Assembly: GCA_902492455.1 (NCBI GenBank)
Contig: CABULH010000004.1
Coordinates: 179,450 to 243,449, forward strand
DNA length: 64,000 nucleotides
From: an uncultured Oscillospiraceae bacterium
GTDB taxonomy: Bacteria > Bacillota > Clostridia > Oscillospirales > Acutalibacteraceae
Direction of reading: 5' to 3'
Below the pieces are notes generated by a model, which was given only the letters and a program-made list of their open reading frames with translations, was not told where the DNA came from and did not search any database. Positions within the stretch are counted from its first letter, which is position 1, and each line of letters starts with the position of its first letter. The translations under genes and the position numbers were made by a program. Of this stretch, positions 23,397 through 31,966 are shown in pieces.

Positions 23397-25154
23397 GTGC
23401 CATTCAAGCAAAATGACAGTCTGAACAATGGACTGTCCCGGCATTTCCAACGCTTGACGGCTGTTCTGAAAACATGTACGCGCCAGGCAATCCCGGCGCT
23501 GCGTACGGCGGCTTCCGCCACATACAGTATCTGTTACCGCACCGGTATATTCACCATCCGTTTTTTTCGCCGGCTGGGACGCGTTCTGAAAGCCTTCTTC
23601 GCTCCTGTGGGACGGCTTTGCTATCGGGGAATCGATTGGCTGCTGCTGAGACATATCCGCGCTATACTGGCAGAGCTGAAACGCGTGGTACAGGGATTCG
23701 GCATTGCCGGCCGCCGGGTGGCCTCCGCTTATCACAGGCATCCCCTGCTGGCGATTCTGCAGATCTTGATGCTTCCCTTTACCGCTATTCGCCGGCACAG
23801 CAAGCTGGTTACGAGCCTGCTGAACGTAGCAGCGCCGGTTGCCGCCTGCTTTCTTCTGGCTTTCACCATCCAGTATTGGACCGGGCAGACTTTCGTCCTC
23901 AAGCTGGAGTACGCCGGCAAATCCATGGGCTATATTGCCAATGAATCGGTTTTCGAAGCCGCCGCGGATATGGCGGTGGGACGGGTTATCAATACCGACG
24001 ATTCCTTCGAAGTCCAGCGAACCCCTAAGCTCACCATCGCTATGGCTGGCACCGACGAGGTGCTGGACGAAAAAACCCTATGCGACATGATTCTTCGCTC
24101 CTCCACCAGTTCCATCGCGGAACTCAGCGGCTTGTATATCGACGGTGAGTTTGAAGGCGCGGTTCGTTCGCGTGCGGAATTGGAGAATGTGCTGCAGGGA
24201 ATCCTGGATTCCTATGCCGTCGGCGGCGAGGAAAAAATGACCTTTGTACAGGATGTTGAGGTGGTGGACGGCCTCTATCCGGTATCCGCTATCGTATCCG
24301 CTCAGGAGATGCAGACGCTGCTGACACGGGAATCCGTGGTGGGCCGGACCTATGAGGTGATAAAAGGCGATACCCTTTCCCGCATTGCCAAGAAGCATGA
24401 TATGACCTTATCGGAATTGATGGCTCTTAATCCGGATGTGGAAGAGATGGTTCACATCGGTCAGGAGCTTACCGTTCAGCGGTCCCAGCCCTATCTGCGG
24501 GTGCAGGCGGTGCGGACCGTCGAATACACGCAGGCAATCCCCTTCTCCACAGAAAAGGTGCAGGATGCCGGCCAGTATACCGGTTATTCCAAAGTGAAAC
24601 GTGAAGGCAAAGCCGGTGAAAAGGTCATTGTGGCGGAAGTGGTGGAGGTCGACGGTGTGGAACAATCCCGTACCGTCCTGTCCGAAACCGTAACAACTGA
24701 ACCGGTGAATAAGATCCTGGTGGTAGGCTCCAAGAAATATAACGCCAATATTGTAGGGGGCGACGGTATCGCTACCGGCAAGTTTATCTGGCCGATCCCC
24801 TCCTGCCGCGTCATCTCCACCAAGTTCGGTACCCGCGGCGGCCATAAGGGGCTGGATATTACCGGCGGCGCTATGAACAAGCCGGTCATCGCCTCCGACG
24901 GCGGCAAAGTGGTGGAAGTCAACACCAGCGGAAACGGCGGCGGATATGGCAAATACGTTATCATCGATCACGGCGGCGGATACCGTTCGTTGTATGCCCA
25001 TTTGAATCAGGTTGGCGTAAAAGTGGGACAACAGGTAACCAAGGGCCAGGAAATCGGCCTGGCTGGCAACACCGGCCGCAGCAGCGGCCCTCATCTTCAT
25101 TTTGAGATTCGTATCAACGGCGTGCCGGTAGATCCGCTTCCTTATATCTCTTAA
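23397..25154 (+). CDS. Membrane-anchored M23 peptidoglycan endopeptidase with LysM and G5 domains
   Basis: A 585-residue protein. The N-terminal about 130 residues are basic, followed by one membrane segment (VAAPVAACFLLAFTIQYW, about 142-160). LysM is at about 320-365 (YEVIKGDTLSRIAKKH), a G5-like domain at about 375-440 (GYSKVKREGKAGEKVIVAEVVEVDG), and a C-terminal M23 domain follows with zinc ligands in HKGLDI and HLHFE and catalytic H in YAHL. It cuts cell-wall peptide cross-links outside the membrane. The GTG start follows AAGGGAG. In clostridia such proteins act in cell-wall remodelling or sporulation. Confidence 0.9.
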   Translation: MPFKQNDSLNNGLSRHFQRLTAVLKTCTRQAIPALRTAASATYSICYRTGIFTIRFFRRLGRVLKAFFAPVGRLCYRGIDWLLLRHIRAILAELKRVVQGFGIAGRRVASAYHRHPLLAILQILMLPFTAIRRHSKLVTSLLNVAAPVAACFLLAFTIQYWTGQTFVLKLEYAGKSMGYIANESVFEAAADMAVGRVINTDDSFEVQRTPKLTIAMAGTDEVLDEKTLCDMILRSSTSSIAELSGLYIDGEFEGAVRSRAELENVLQGILDSYAVGGEEKMTFVQDVEVVDGLYPVSAIVSAQEMQTLLTRESVVGRTYEVIKGDTLSRIAKKHDMTLSELMALNPDVEEMVHIGQELTVQRSQPYLRVQAVRTVEYTQAIPFSTEKVQDAGQYTGYSKVKREGKAGEKVIVAEVVEVDGVEQSRTVLSETVTTEPVNKILVVGSKKYNANIVGGDGIATGKFIWPIPSCRVISTKFGTRGGHKGLDITGGAMNKPVIASDGGKVVEVNTSGNGGGYGKYVIIDHGGGYRSLYAHLNQVGVKVGQQVTKGQEIGLAGNTGRSSGPHLHFEIRINGVPVDPLPYIS

Positions 25155-25174
25155 ACCAAACAATCGTTAAAAGT

Positions 25175-25225
25175 GAACAGGCCGCCGCACAAGGTTTTTT
25201 AATATCCTGATGCGGCGGCCTGTTC
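25175..25225 (+). terminator. Terminator of the M23 peptidase gene
   Basis: A 15-bp perfect GC-rich stem (25175-25189 with 25211-25225) with a T-rich 21-base loop. The bases after the stem are not T-rich; a second, stronger hairpin follows. Confidence 0.6.
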
Positions 25226-25229
25226 GCTA

Positions 25230-25279
25230 CCAGAAAAAATAAGGAACGGTTCTATGGAACCGTTCCTTATTTTTTCTGG
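25230..25279. terminator. Bidirectional terminator overlapping the end of the XRE gene
   Basis: A 23-bp perfect stem (25230-25252 with 25257-25279) with a 4-base loop and six-base A and T runs. The XRE gene's last codons and stop lie inside the right arm. Confidence 0.85.
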
Positions 25280-25620
25280 TATTCGTCTTTTATCATGTAG
25301 CTATATAGCAGCATCCCAACAACTTCTTTATCAACCTCATTCAATCGAAAAATCATATCAATTGGAACCATACCTCTTTTGGTTTTCAGAATACCCTCGA
25401 TCTTTTTCAAATCAGTTTTAATTGCAGTCCGATCAAATAAATAGTCTAAATTAACACCATAGAAATCTGCAAACTGTATCAAGACAGGATAGGAAGGTTG
25501 TGTTGACCCGGTTTCATAGCCTGCTATGGTAGAACGGGCTATGTTCAACCTTTCTGCAACTTCTTTTTGAGAAAGATTGAGATCTTCGCGTAATTCTGCC
25601 AATTTCTCACCCAGCGTCAA
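25267..25620 (-). CDS. Small XRE-family transcriptional regulator
   Basis: About 117 residues. The N-terminal 65 form a lambda-repressor-like helix-turn-helix (LGEKLAELREDLNLSQKEVAERLNIARSTIAGYETG), and the rest is a short helical tail ending YQKK. A TTG at 25620 is preferred because GGAGG lies exactly 8 bases upstream; the GTG at 25629 is only 2 bases from it. The stop codon is inside a terminator stem. It is probably autoregulated; targets unknown. It faces divergently from the AbrB-like gene, which has its own promoter. Confidence 0.8.
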   Translation of the reverse strand: MTLGEKLAELREDLNLSQKEVAERLNIARSTIAGYETGSTQPSYPVLIQFADFYGVNLDYLFDRTAIKTDLKKIEGILKTKRGMVPIDMIFRLNEVDKEVVGMLLYSYMIKDEYQKK

Positions 25621-25710
25621 CTTCACCACCTCCGGTTTCTATATCATAGCATTTATTATCATTTCCTTTTCGCATTGTCTTATTTAAAAACTTTTTGTTT
25701 AATTTTTCTC

Positions 25711-25739
25711 TTGAAAAGTTTGTAATAAGAACTTATAAT
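25711..25739 (+). promoter_or_regulatory. Promoter of the AbrB/SpoVT-like gene
   Basis: TTGAAA (25711-25716), 17-bp spacer, TATAAT (25734-25739). It gives an about 155-nt leader in which no clear structure was recognised. Confidence 0.8.
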
Positions 25740-25901
25740 AAGACTAACATTTAATGAAGAGGTCTGGAGGATCATCAGCAAATTTAGGATCAACCTGCCA
25801 AAATATGATAGACTCGCCGGTGCATACCTTCACAGAAAAATATTCGATTTTGAACCGTCTCCTGGAGGGTGGGAGTCACTGTAAAGAAAGGAAGATGACG
25901 A

Positions 25902-26249
25902 ATGAAAAAAGATGTGATCAGAAAAACCGATGATTTAGGCCGGATTGTTCTGCCGATTGAAGCGCGCAGGGCCGTTGGCGCACAGGATGGGGACGATTTC
26001 AAAATCGAAGTGATTTCCAATACGACAATAGCCTTAACCGTCGTAAAGCCGCAATCCTGTATCCAATGCCATACCACTAAAAATCTGATTCATACCGATT
26101 TCGGGGACATCTGTGAAACTTGCCTGTTCAAACCTTTAAGACAATTCTTCCATGACAAGCTTAACTGCGATATGGATGATTTGCAGGCCAAGCTATTCGG
26201 CAAAACCGAAAACCCAGCGGCAAAAACACCAAACATGACCGACGCATGA
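25902..26249 (+). CDS. AbrB/SpoVT-family regulator with C-terminal zinc-ribbon-like motif
   Basis: A 115-residue protein. Residues 1-50 are the swapped-hairpin AbrB DNA-binding domain (VIRKTDDLGRIVLPIEARRAVG ... DDFKIEV). After it come CIQC and CETC separated by about 17 residues, which would form a zinc knuckle, and then a helical tail. ATG follows GAAAGGAAG. AbrB-type proteins are transition-state or sporulation regulators. The four-cysteine extension is less usual than the GAF domain of SpoVT and may serve oligomerisation or metal sensing. Confidence 0.88.
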   Translation: MKKDVIRKTDDLGRIVLPIEARRAVGAQDGDDFKIEVISNTTIALTVVKPQSCIQCHTTKNLIHTDFGDICETCLFKPLRQFFHDKLNCDMDDLQAKLFGKTENPAAKTPNMTDA

Positions 26250-26257
26250 AAAAATGG

Positions 26258-26313
26258 GCACAAAAAACAGACGGGAAACGGATTTAAATCCGTTTCCCGT
26301 CTGTTTTTTGTGC
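26258..26313. terminator. Perfect 56-bp palindrome acting as bidirectional terminator
   Basis: Two 28-base arms are exactly complementary with no spacer (centre at 26285/26286), including A6 and T6 runs. It lies between the convergent AbrB-like and pepF genes. Confidence 0.85.
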
Positions 26314-26329
26314 GGTATTCTTTTGAAGC

Positions 26330-28138
26330 TTATCCCAACAGCTTTTCCAACTCTGCCGCCATATCGGCAAATTCCTGCAATGCCGCCTCTACCGGCTCCG
26401 GCGTGGACATATCCACTCCCGCCCGCTTCAGGGTTTCCGCCGGGTAATCGCTGCCACCGGCATGGAGGAACCGGAGGTAGTCTTCCAATCCTTCGCCATG
26501 TAAAATCCGGCGGGTGATTGCCGCCGCAGCGGAAAAACCGGTGGCATATTTGAAGACGTAAAAAGCGTTGTAGAAATGAGGAATCCGCGCCCATTCCCAG
26601 TCCATATAAGGATCAATTACCACGTCCGGGCCGAAATAATCCCGCAGCAGTTCATGATAGACCTGACACATGCTTTCCGCTGTCAGCGGCTCTCCCCTTT
26701 CCGCCATTTCATGAACCTTCAGCTCGAACTCCGCGAACATGGTCTGACGGTAAACCGTTCCCCGAAATTCTTCCAAATATCGGTTTACCAGAATCGCCTT
26801 TTCCCGGCGTCCCTCTTCGGTAGAATCATCACAGTCAGCCAGCATTCCCCGCAGCAGGATGTTCTCGTTGACGGTGGAAGCGATCTCAGCCAGAAAAATA
26901 GGATAATCCTTGAGCATATAGGGCTGGGAATCGGAATAGTAGGTATGCAGGCAATGTCCCGCTTCATGGGCCAGGGTGAAAACGTCTCCCAGTTCACCGG
27001 TGAAATTCAGCAGCATATACGGATGCACGCCATATACGCCGGTAGCGTAGGCGCCGGTGGTTTTTCCCGGAGTCTCGAAAACATCCACCCAGCCTCCGGC
27101 TAACAGCCGGTCCAGATCCTGCCGGTAATTCTGCCCCAGCGGCGACAGATGCCGCTTTACCAATTCGCAGCTTTCCTCATAGCTGTATTCCCGCCGGGGA
27201 GTCTCCACGATGGGTACAAAGCAGTCGTAGATGTGCAGCTCCTCCAACCCCATTACCCGGCGGCGCAGCTCCAAATACCGGTAATAGGCGGGCAGTGCAG
27301 CCCGCACCGTGCGGATAAGATTGGTATAAATCTCCCGGGGCAGCGCATCGGAAAATAGCGCCGCATCCAGGCTGTCGGCATAGTTGCGCACTCGGGAACC
27401 GAATACATCCGCCCGGACCTGACCGGCATACAGCGCGGCAATGGTATTCCCCATGCCGGCATAGGCTTCATGAAGCTTGCGGAAAGCTTCTTCCCGCACC
27501 CGGCGGTCATGGCTCTCCCGGAACCGGCCGAACAAGCCGTTGGTCAGAGTTACGGCGTTGCCTTCCTCATCGGTGATTTCTCCCCGTTTGAGATCCACGC
27601 TGTCCAACATCGAAAAAGCGGTATCCATGGATTCCAGCGCAGGAGAGGCCATCGCCAGCAGCTGTTCTTCCTTTGCGGAAAGCACATGCTCCCGGCTGCG
27701 GATCACCTCTTCCACCATGCGCTGAAATTCCTGTAAATCCTCTGCGGCGCCCACCCTTTGACGCAGCGTGTCCGATTCCATCGCCGTCAGTTCAGGCAGC
27801 AGAAAAGCGGTTTCCTCCTGTACACGAAAAAGCAGATTCAGCGCTCCGTCGTGCATCGCCTGCCCAGCGGCTGAAGCGTTATCCAGATCCAAGATCATCT
27901 TGGCATACATATAGACCTTTTCCAGCTGCTCGTTGAGCTGGGCGTAGAGCCGCAGGCAGCTCTCCAATATCCCTGGCTCCTCCAGCCGCCCGGCGCAGGC
28001 CGTCACCTCCGCCAGCTTGTCCTCCACTCCGGTCAGCGCCTGCTGATAAGCATCCTTATCCTTGAAGATGTCCTCCATCCGCCATTTGTACGCCGCCGGA
28101 ATCCCGGCGCGGTCGGCAGTGTCAAACTCCAATTTCAT
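26330..28138 (-). CDS. pepF: Oligoendopeptidase F (M3 metallopeptidase)
   Basis: A 602-residue cytosolic M3B zinc peptidase that cleaves oligopeptides. The zinc motif HEAGH is in TLAHEAGHCLHTYY, followed by the third ligand Glu in FLAEIASTVNE. The N-terminal helical domain (YKWRMEDIFKDKDAYQQAL) is typical of the family, and length matches. ATG 28138 follows AAAGGAGAGACGGAAT and overlaps the upstream glycosylase stop by 4 bp. It is the last gene of a long leftward operon. It probably recycles peptides; its position among nucleotide-pool genes is incidental. Confidence 0.95.
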   Translation of the reverse strand: MKLEFDTADRAGIPAAYKWRMEDIFKDKDAYQQALTGVEDKLAEVTACAGRLEEPGILESCLRLYAQLNEQLEKVYMYAKMILDLDNASAAGQAMHDGALNLLFRVQEETAFLLPELTAMESDTLRQRVGAAEDLQEFQRMVEEVIRSREHVLSAKEEQLLAMASPALESMDTAFSMLDSVDLKRGEITDEEGNAVTLTNGLFGRFRESHDRRVREEAFRKLHEAYAGMGNTIAALYAGQVRADVFGSRVRNYADSLDAALFSDALPREIYTNLIRTVRAALPAYYRYLELRRRVMGLEELHIYDCFVPIVETPRREYSYEESCELVKRHLSPLGQNYRQDLDRLLAGGWVDVFETPGKTTGAYATGVYGVHPYMLLNFTGELGDVFTLAHEAGHCLHTYYSDSQPYMLKDYPIFLAEIASTVNENILLRGMLADCDDSTEEGRREKAILVNRYLEEFRGTVYRQTMFAEFELKVHEMAERGEPLTAESMCQVYHELLRDYFGPDVVIDPYMDWEWARIPHFYNAFYVFKYATGFSAAAAITRRILHGEGLEDYLRFLHAGGSDYPAETLKRAGVDMSTPEPVEAALQEFADMAAELEKLLG

Positions 28139-28536
28139 ATTCCGTCTCTCCTTTCTTCCACCATGCATTGTATTCCCTTGGCAGCCAGATTATCCACGCA
28201 TTCCTGCAGATATTGCGGATCGTGTTCGGGGTATACCGGCCTGCGCCCCTCCAATTGACTGAGCAATTCCCCATCCGCCTCATAAGGCTGACAGACCTGG
28301 CCCCGATAGCCCGGCTGCATCCACAAGGGATTCACCTGATATCCCCGGCTCTCCATCTCCGCCATTACCCGCCGGTGATAAACCGTTAGGTATTCCCGGG
28401 GATGGGCGAACACATAATCCACCACCGCGTGCTTCCTGCCCCAGGAGCCGCCGCGCAGCGCGCAGCACTCCCGGTGCTGGCCCAGCAGCTGAGCCCGAGG
28501 CAGCAACGGAAGCAGAGACTCATGCCACAGACGCAA
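28135..28536 (-). CDS. Pyrimidine dimer DNA glycosylase-like protein (Pyr_excise/TIGR02328 type)
   Basis: A 133-residue protein starting at TTG 28536 (AAGGGG upstream). The N-terminus RLWHESLLPLLPRAQLLGQHRECCALRG carries the helical motif and conserved L-x-x-x-H-R-E of the T4 endonuclease V/Pyr_excise family, followed by GRKHAVVDYVF. T4 EndoV members remove UV dimers by base excision. This subfamily is mostly uncharacterised, so activity is inferred. It is translationally coupled to pepF and near mutY, which also fits DNA repair. Confidence 0.8.
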   Translation of the reverse strand: MRLWHESLLPLLPRAQLLGQHRECCALRGGSWGRKHAVVDYVFAHPREYLTVYHRRVMAEMESRGYQVNPLWMQPGYRGQVCQPYEADGELLSQLEGRRPVYPEHDPQYLQECVDNLAAKGIQCMVEERRDGI

Positions 28537-28579
28537 CGCAACCCCTTCTTCCTGCCAGATTGTCTGTAGTATAGCCCTC

Positions 28580-29158
28580 TTATTCGTTCTTTACCCGTAA
28601 GACGGCCAGACGATCCAGCAATTTGCGATAAAGCGGCTGCATATGTCTCTCCGTAGCCCGCAAAGGGATTTCCTCAACCGGTACCCACATGGCTCCCCGA
28701 TTTTCATCCCGCTTTCCCACCGGGGGCCGGTCATCCCGGGTCATCAGCAGATAGCCCACCGACAGGTGAAGATGGGCCGAAACATAACGGCCTTTTTTTA
28801 TATGACCGGCCACCGGGAGAATATCCAAGGTCGCTATATTCCCGTCCAGCGGAGTCGTATCTCCCAGCCCGGTCTCCTCCTCCGCTTCCCGCAGCGCCAC
28901 CCGAAGCAGATCCGAATCCCCGTCGGCATGACCGCCAGTCCAGGTCCATGCATCGTAAATCCGATGATAAATCAGCAGCGCCTGATCCAGAGAAGGGTTC
29001 ACCACCAGTCCCGAACCGGTGAAATGCGCCGCCCGGTTCTGCCGGGTAAACACGGTATCTGGACAGGATCTGAGCCATCTGATCATCTCCGCCCTGTCCT
29101 CTGTTTCCTGTTCGCACACCGGGATATATTGCTCCAGTTCTTCCAATAAAGTCGTCAT
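28580..29158 (-). CDS. NUDIX hydrolase
   Basis: A 192-residue NUDIX pyrophosphatase. The NUDIX box lies at residues about 75-97 (GGHADGDSDLLRVALREAEEETG). It keeps RE-x-x-EE-x-G for metal binding, while the first Glu position of the box is Ser, as often in this GGHADGD subgroup. ATG 29158 overlaps the SDR stop by 4 bp. Probably sanitises or hydrolyses a nucleoside diphosphate derivative; the mutY and dCMP deaminase neighbours suggest nucleotide-pool housekeeping. Substrate unknown. Confidence 0.9.
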   Translation of the reverse strand: MTTLLEELEQYIPVCEQETEDRAEMIRWLRSCPDTVFTRQNRAAHFTGSGLVVNPSLDQALLIYHRIYDAWTWTGGHADGDSDLLRVALREAEEETGLGDTTPLDGNIATLDILPVAGHIKKGRYVSAHLHLSVGYLLMTRDDRPPVGKRDENRGAMWVPVEEIPLRATERHMQPLYRKLLDRLAVLRVKNE

Positions 29159-29898
29159 ATCACGAACCCACCGTTCACACCCAAGATCTGACCGGTGATG
29201 AAATCCGCCTCCGAAGACGCCAGAAAAGCAACAGCCGCCGCAACCTCTTCCGGGGTGCCCAACCGTCCCAGAGGCGTCTCCTCCGCCAGCTGCCGCCGGG
29301 CTTCTTCATCCAATCCGGCATTCATCCCGGTTTCAATCACCCCGGGCGCCACACAGTTGACCTGTATGCCGGAAGGACCCACTTCCTTAGCCAATGCCTT
29401 GGTCATCCCGATCAGCGCCGCTTTAGCAGTGGAGTAATGGACCTCGCAGGAAGCTCCAACCTGCCCCCACATGGAAGAAACCAGGATAATCTTCCCCGCT
29501 TTTGTCCGGATCATATCTGGCAGCAGGTGCCGGATACAATGGTAAGCGCCGCCCACATGCACCGCCATCATCCGCTCCCATTCCGCCGGGGTGATATCGG
29601 TGAACAGCCGTTGGGCGGCTATGCCTGCATTGCAAACCAAGGTATCCACCGGACCCAGCTTCCGCTGAATTTCCCCAACCATCGCCTCAACCTGGCAGTC
29701 CTGCGCTACATCCGCCCTGCAAAGCAGTATTTCTGCACCATACTTAGTCTGAATCTCCTCCGCCAGCTGCTGGGCCTCTGGCTCCGAATGAAGATAATTC
29801 AGCGCCAAGCAATATCCTCGCCGGGCAAATTCCATCGCTGTCGCCCGGCCGATGCCCTGGGAAGCACCGGTGATAAGGGCTGTTTTCTGCCGCGACAT
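29155..29898 (-). CDS. Short-chain dehydrogenase/reductase (FabG-like)
   Basis: A 247-residue classical SDR. It has the NAD(P)-binding GASQGIGRA (residues 11-19), CNAGIA, the catalytic Ser in VSSMWGQVG, YSTAK (Tyr and Lys) and the C-terminal GQILGVNGGF typical of 3-oxoacyl-ACP reductases. Start ATG is 13 bp after the dCMP deaminase stop. Closest by look to FabG/YmfI-type proteins, but it is outside any fatty acid operon, so the substrate is open. Confidence 0.9.
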   Translation of the reverse strand: MSRQKTALITGASQGIGRATAMEFARRGYCLALNYLHSEPEAQQLAEEIQTKYGAEILLCRADVAQDCQVEAMVGEIQRKLGPVDTLVCNAGIAAQRLFTDITPAEWERMMAVHVGGAYHCIRHLLPDMIRTKAGKIILVSSMWGQVGASCEVHYSTAKAALIGMTKALAKEVGPSGIQVNCVAPGVIETGMNAGLDEEARRQLAEETPLGRLGTPEEVAAAVAFLASSEADFITGQILGVNGGFVI

Positions 29899-29911
29899 GC
29901 GTTCATCCTCC

Positions 29912-30391
29912 CTACAGTGTCAGCTGAACATGCTTATCACCCATCTGATAAGGCACACAGGCCACCCCAGCCATTTGGAACATCCTTTTGGAAGCGGTGA
30001 CCGCATCGGTTTCGGCATATTTATCCGAAAGATATACCACCTTGCGGATACCAGCCTGAATGATAGCCTTGGCACACTCATTGCAGGGAAACAAAGTGGA
30101 ATAAAGACTGGCGCCCCGCAGCGTCGGTCCGGCGTGATTGAGAATGGCATTCAGCTCCGCATGACAGACAAAAAGATATTTGGTCTTCAGCGGCTCTCCA
30201 TCCCGGTCCCAGGGCATGATATCGTCATTGCACCCAGCCGGCATGCCGTTGTAGCCAACGGATAATATTTTATTGTCCGCTCCTACGATACAGGCTCCAA
30301 CTTGAGTACCCGGATCCTTGCTTCTCTGCGCGGACAGTAAGGCAATGCCCATGAAATACTCATCCCAGGAAAGATAATCTTCGCGTTTCAT
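29912..30391 (-). CDS. dCMP deaminase (ComEB type)
   Basis: A 159-residue zinc deaminase converting dCMP to dUMP for dTTP synthesis. The zinc motif is CHAELNAIL plus PCNECAKAI. The N-terminus SWDEYFMGIALLSAQRSKDPGTQVGA is characteristic of the ComEB/dCMP deaminase family. ATG 30391 overlaps the mutY stop by 4 bp. Family members are allosterically controlled by dCTP/dTTP; whether this one is cannot be judged. Confidence 0.92.
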   Translation of the reverse strand: MKREDYLSWDEYFMGIALLSAQRSKDPGTQVGACIVGADNKILSVGYNGMPAGCNDDIMPWDRDGEPLKTKYLFVCHAELNAILNHAGPTLRGASLYSTLFPCNECAKAIIQAGIRKVVYLSDKYAETDAVTASKRMFQMAGVACVPYQMGDKHVQLTL

Positions 30392-31467
30392 ATGGTCTCC
30401 TCCTTTTGCAGCAATACGGGAAGCAGGCGGGTATAAGTACGGAAAGCGCTGGGCAGCGCATAATTCTCCGCCATCTCTGCGGCGGACACCCACCGGCAAT
30501 CAGGCGGCGTTTGTTTCGCTGCTCCCTCCAAACAGTATCCCCGCATCCGCCATTCGATATGGGTAAAAATATGTTTTCCTTCCGGCAGCTGCCGAACCGA
30601 CATGGTATGGAATCCCCATTCCGCCGCCCATGCAGCCGTCTTCTCCGCCGACATGTGCGATTCGGTATTGGGCAGTTCCCAAAGGCCTGCCAGCAAACCA
30701 TGAGGGGGACGTTTATGGAGCAGAACTTTCCGTTCACCCTCCTGAACCGTCAGCAGAACCAGTACCGTTTTGCCCTTGATCTCCCTCGTCTTCTTAGGAG
30801 AGCGCACAGGGAAATCCTGCTCTCTGCCAAGGGCGTGCGCTTTACATAAATTCATCAAGGGACATTCTTCGCATCGGGGCTGCGTATTCGGCAGACAAAC
30901 GGTCTCCCCCAATTCCATCAGTGCCTGATTGAATGCGCCCGGCTGATCCGGCGGGATCATTTCCCGGGCAATATGGAAAAATTCCTTTTTAGCGGCCGGC
31001 CTCATAACATCAGTATGGATTGTCAGCAGCCGGGCCAGTACCCGCATGACGTTGCCATCCACCGCCGGCACAGGAATTCCAAAAGCAATGGAAGCCACCG
31101 CCCCGGCGGTATACTCCCCGATTCCCGGCAGCTTCAGAAGCTCCTCATAAGAGGCTGGTAAAGCTCCTTCCCTTTTCATCAATTCGCGAGCTGTTTTCTG
31201 CAGATTCCGGGCACGGCTGTAGTATCCCAGCCCTTCCCACAGCTTCAACACCGTATCCTCCGATGCTTCCGCCAGGTCGCGGATGGTGGGGAAAGCTGCG
31301 ATAAAACGGTCGAAATACGGCAGCACAGCCTCGATCCGGGTTTGCTGCAGCATTATTTCCGAAATCCACACCCGGTAAGGCGTGGGGTTTTCCCGCCAGG
31401 GCAGCGGGCGCATATGATGCCGGTACCACATCAGCAGCGGCTCGGCAAATTCCCGATAATCCGTAAT
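30388..31467 (-). CDS. mutY: A/G-specific adenine DNA glycosylase MutY
   Basis: Removes adenine mispaired with 8-oxoG. It has the HhH-GPD core (SEIMLQQTR, LPGIGEYTAGAVASIAFG, VDGNVMRVLARL), the iron-sulfur cysteines (CLPNTQPRCEECPLMNLC) and a C-terminal NUDIX-like domain. Family N-termini have about 10 residues before the L-L-x-W-Y motif. The first ATG (31431) sits inside that motif and has no ribosome binding site. In-frame ATT at 31467 gives the expected N-terminus (TDYREFAEPLLMWY) and has AAAGGAAG six bases upstream. I therefore propose an ATT start; with the ATG start the product is 347 residues. Confidence 0.9.
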   Translation of the reverse strand: MTDYREFAEPLLMWYRHHMRPLPWRENPTPYRVWISEIMLQQTRIEAVLPYFDRFIAAFPTIRDLAEASEDTVLKLWEGLGYYSRARNLQKTARELMKREGALPASYEELLKLPGIGEYTAGAVASIAFGIPVPAVDGNVMRVLARLLTIHTDVMRPAAKKEFFHIAREMIPPDQPGAFNQALMELGETVCLPNTQPRCEECPLMNLCKAHALGREQDFPVRSPKKTREIKGKTVLVLLTVQEGERKVLLHKRPPHGLLAGLWELPNTESHMSAEKTAAWAAEWGFHTMSVRQLPEGKHIFTHIEWRMRGYCLEGAAKQTPPDCRWVSAAEMAENYALPSAFRTYTRLLPVLLQKEETI

Positions 31468-31481
31468 TGGACTCTTCCTTT

Positions 31482-31901
31482 CTAGGCCAGAATTTCTTTC
31501 AAAACCGCTCGTCCCGTACTCGTCATCTCCACGATGCCGCGGTTGATAGCGGCTTTGTCAAACAGGAATCCTTCTCTGTTCCGCCCTTCCTTCACCAGCT
31601 CCAGCAGCATAGCGTATAGGCTGCTGGACCGGTAATGGGCGTAATCCGCGGCCACGGTGACGAACACATCATATTCCAGCCGGATACAGTCTTTTTTCTC
31701 CAGCTGCTCCAGCAGCGCAGCTGTGGACTTGACTTCTTCCATCGTTTCCCGGCCGGTTTCCATGTGTACATTCCGCAATGCCGTGGATCGCAGCGCCGCT
31801 TCCCGGGAACTGCGCAGCTCAAAACAAACCACCGGGTAGCGTCTGGACTCCGCAATCTCCCGCAGCAGGAACTGCTCCTCTTTCGTCAATTCCGGTTTCA
31901 T
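31482..31901 (-). CDS. Hypothetical protein, 139 aa
   Basis: ATG 31901 has GGGAG six bases upstream. The product is soluble, mixed alpha/beta and charged (ELTKEEQFLLREIAESRRYPVVCFELRSS ... FDKAAINRGIVEMTSTGRAVLKEILA). I recognise no family. It lies between upp and mutY in the same leftward operon, 14 bp before the proposed mutY start. Confidence 0.75.
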   Translation of the reverse strand: MKPELTKEEQFLLREIAESRRYPVVCFELRSSREAALRSTALRNVHMETGRETMEEVKSTAALLEQLEKKDCIRLEYDVFVTVAADYAHYRSSSLYAMLLELVKEGRNREGFLFDKAAINRGIVEMTSTGRAVLKEILA

Positions 31902-31966
31902 TGGCTTCTCCCTATCCATAAGAAGAAATCCACCGGCGCCTACCGATGGATTTCCGCTTTTCTCTT

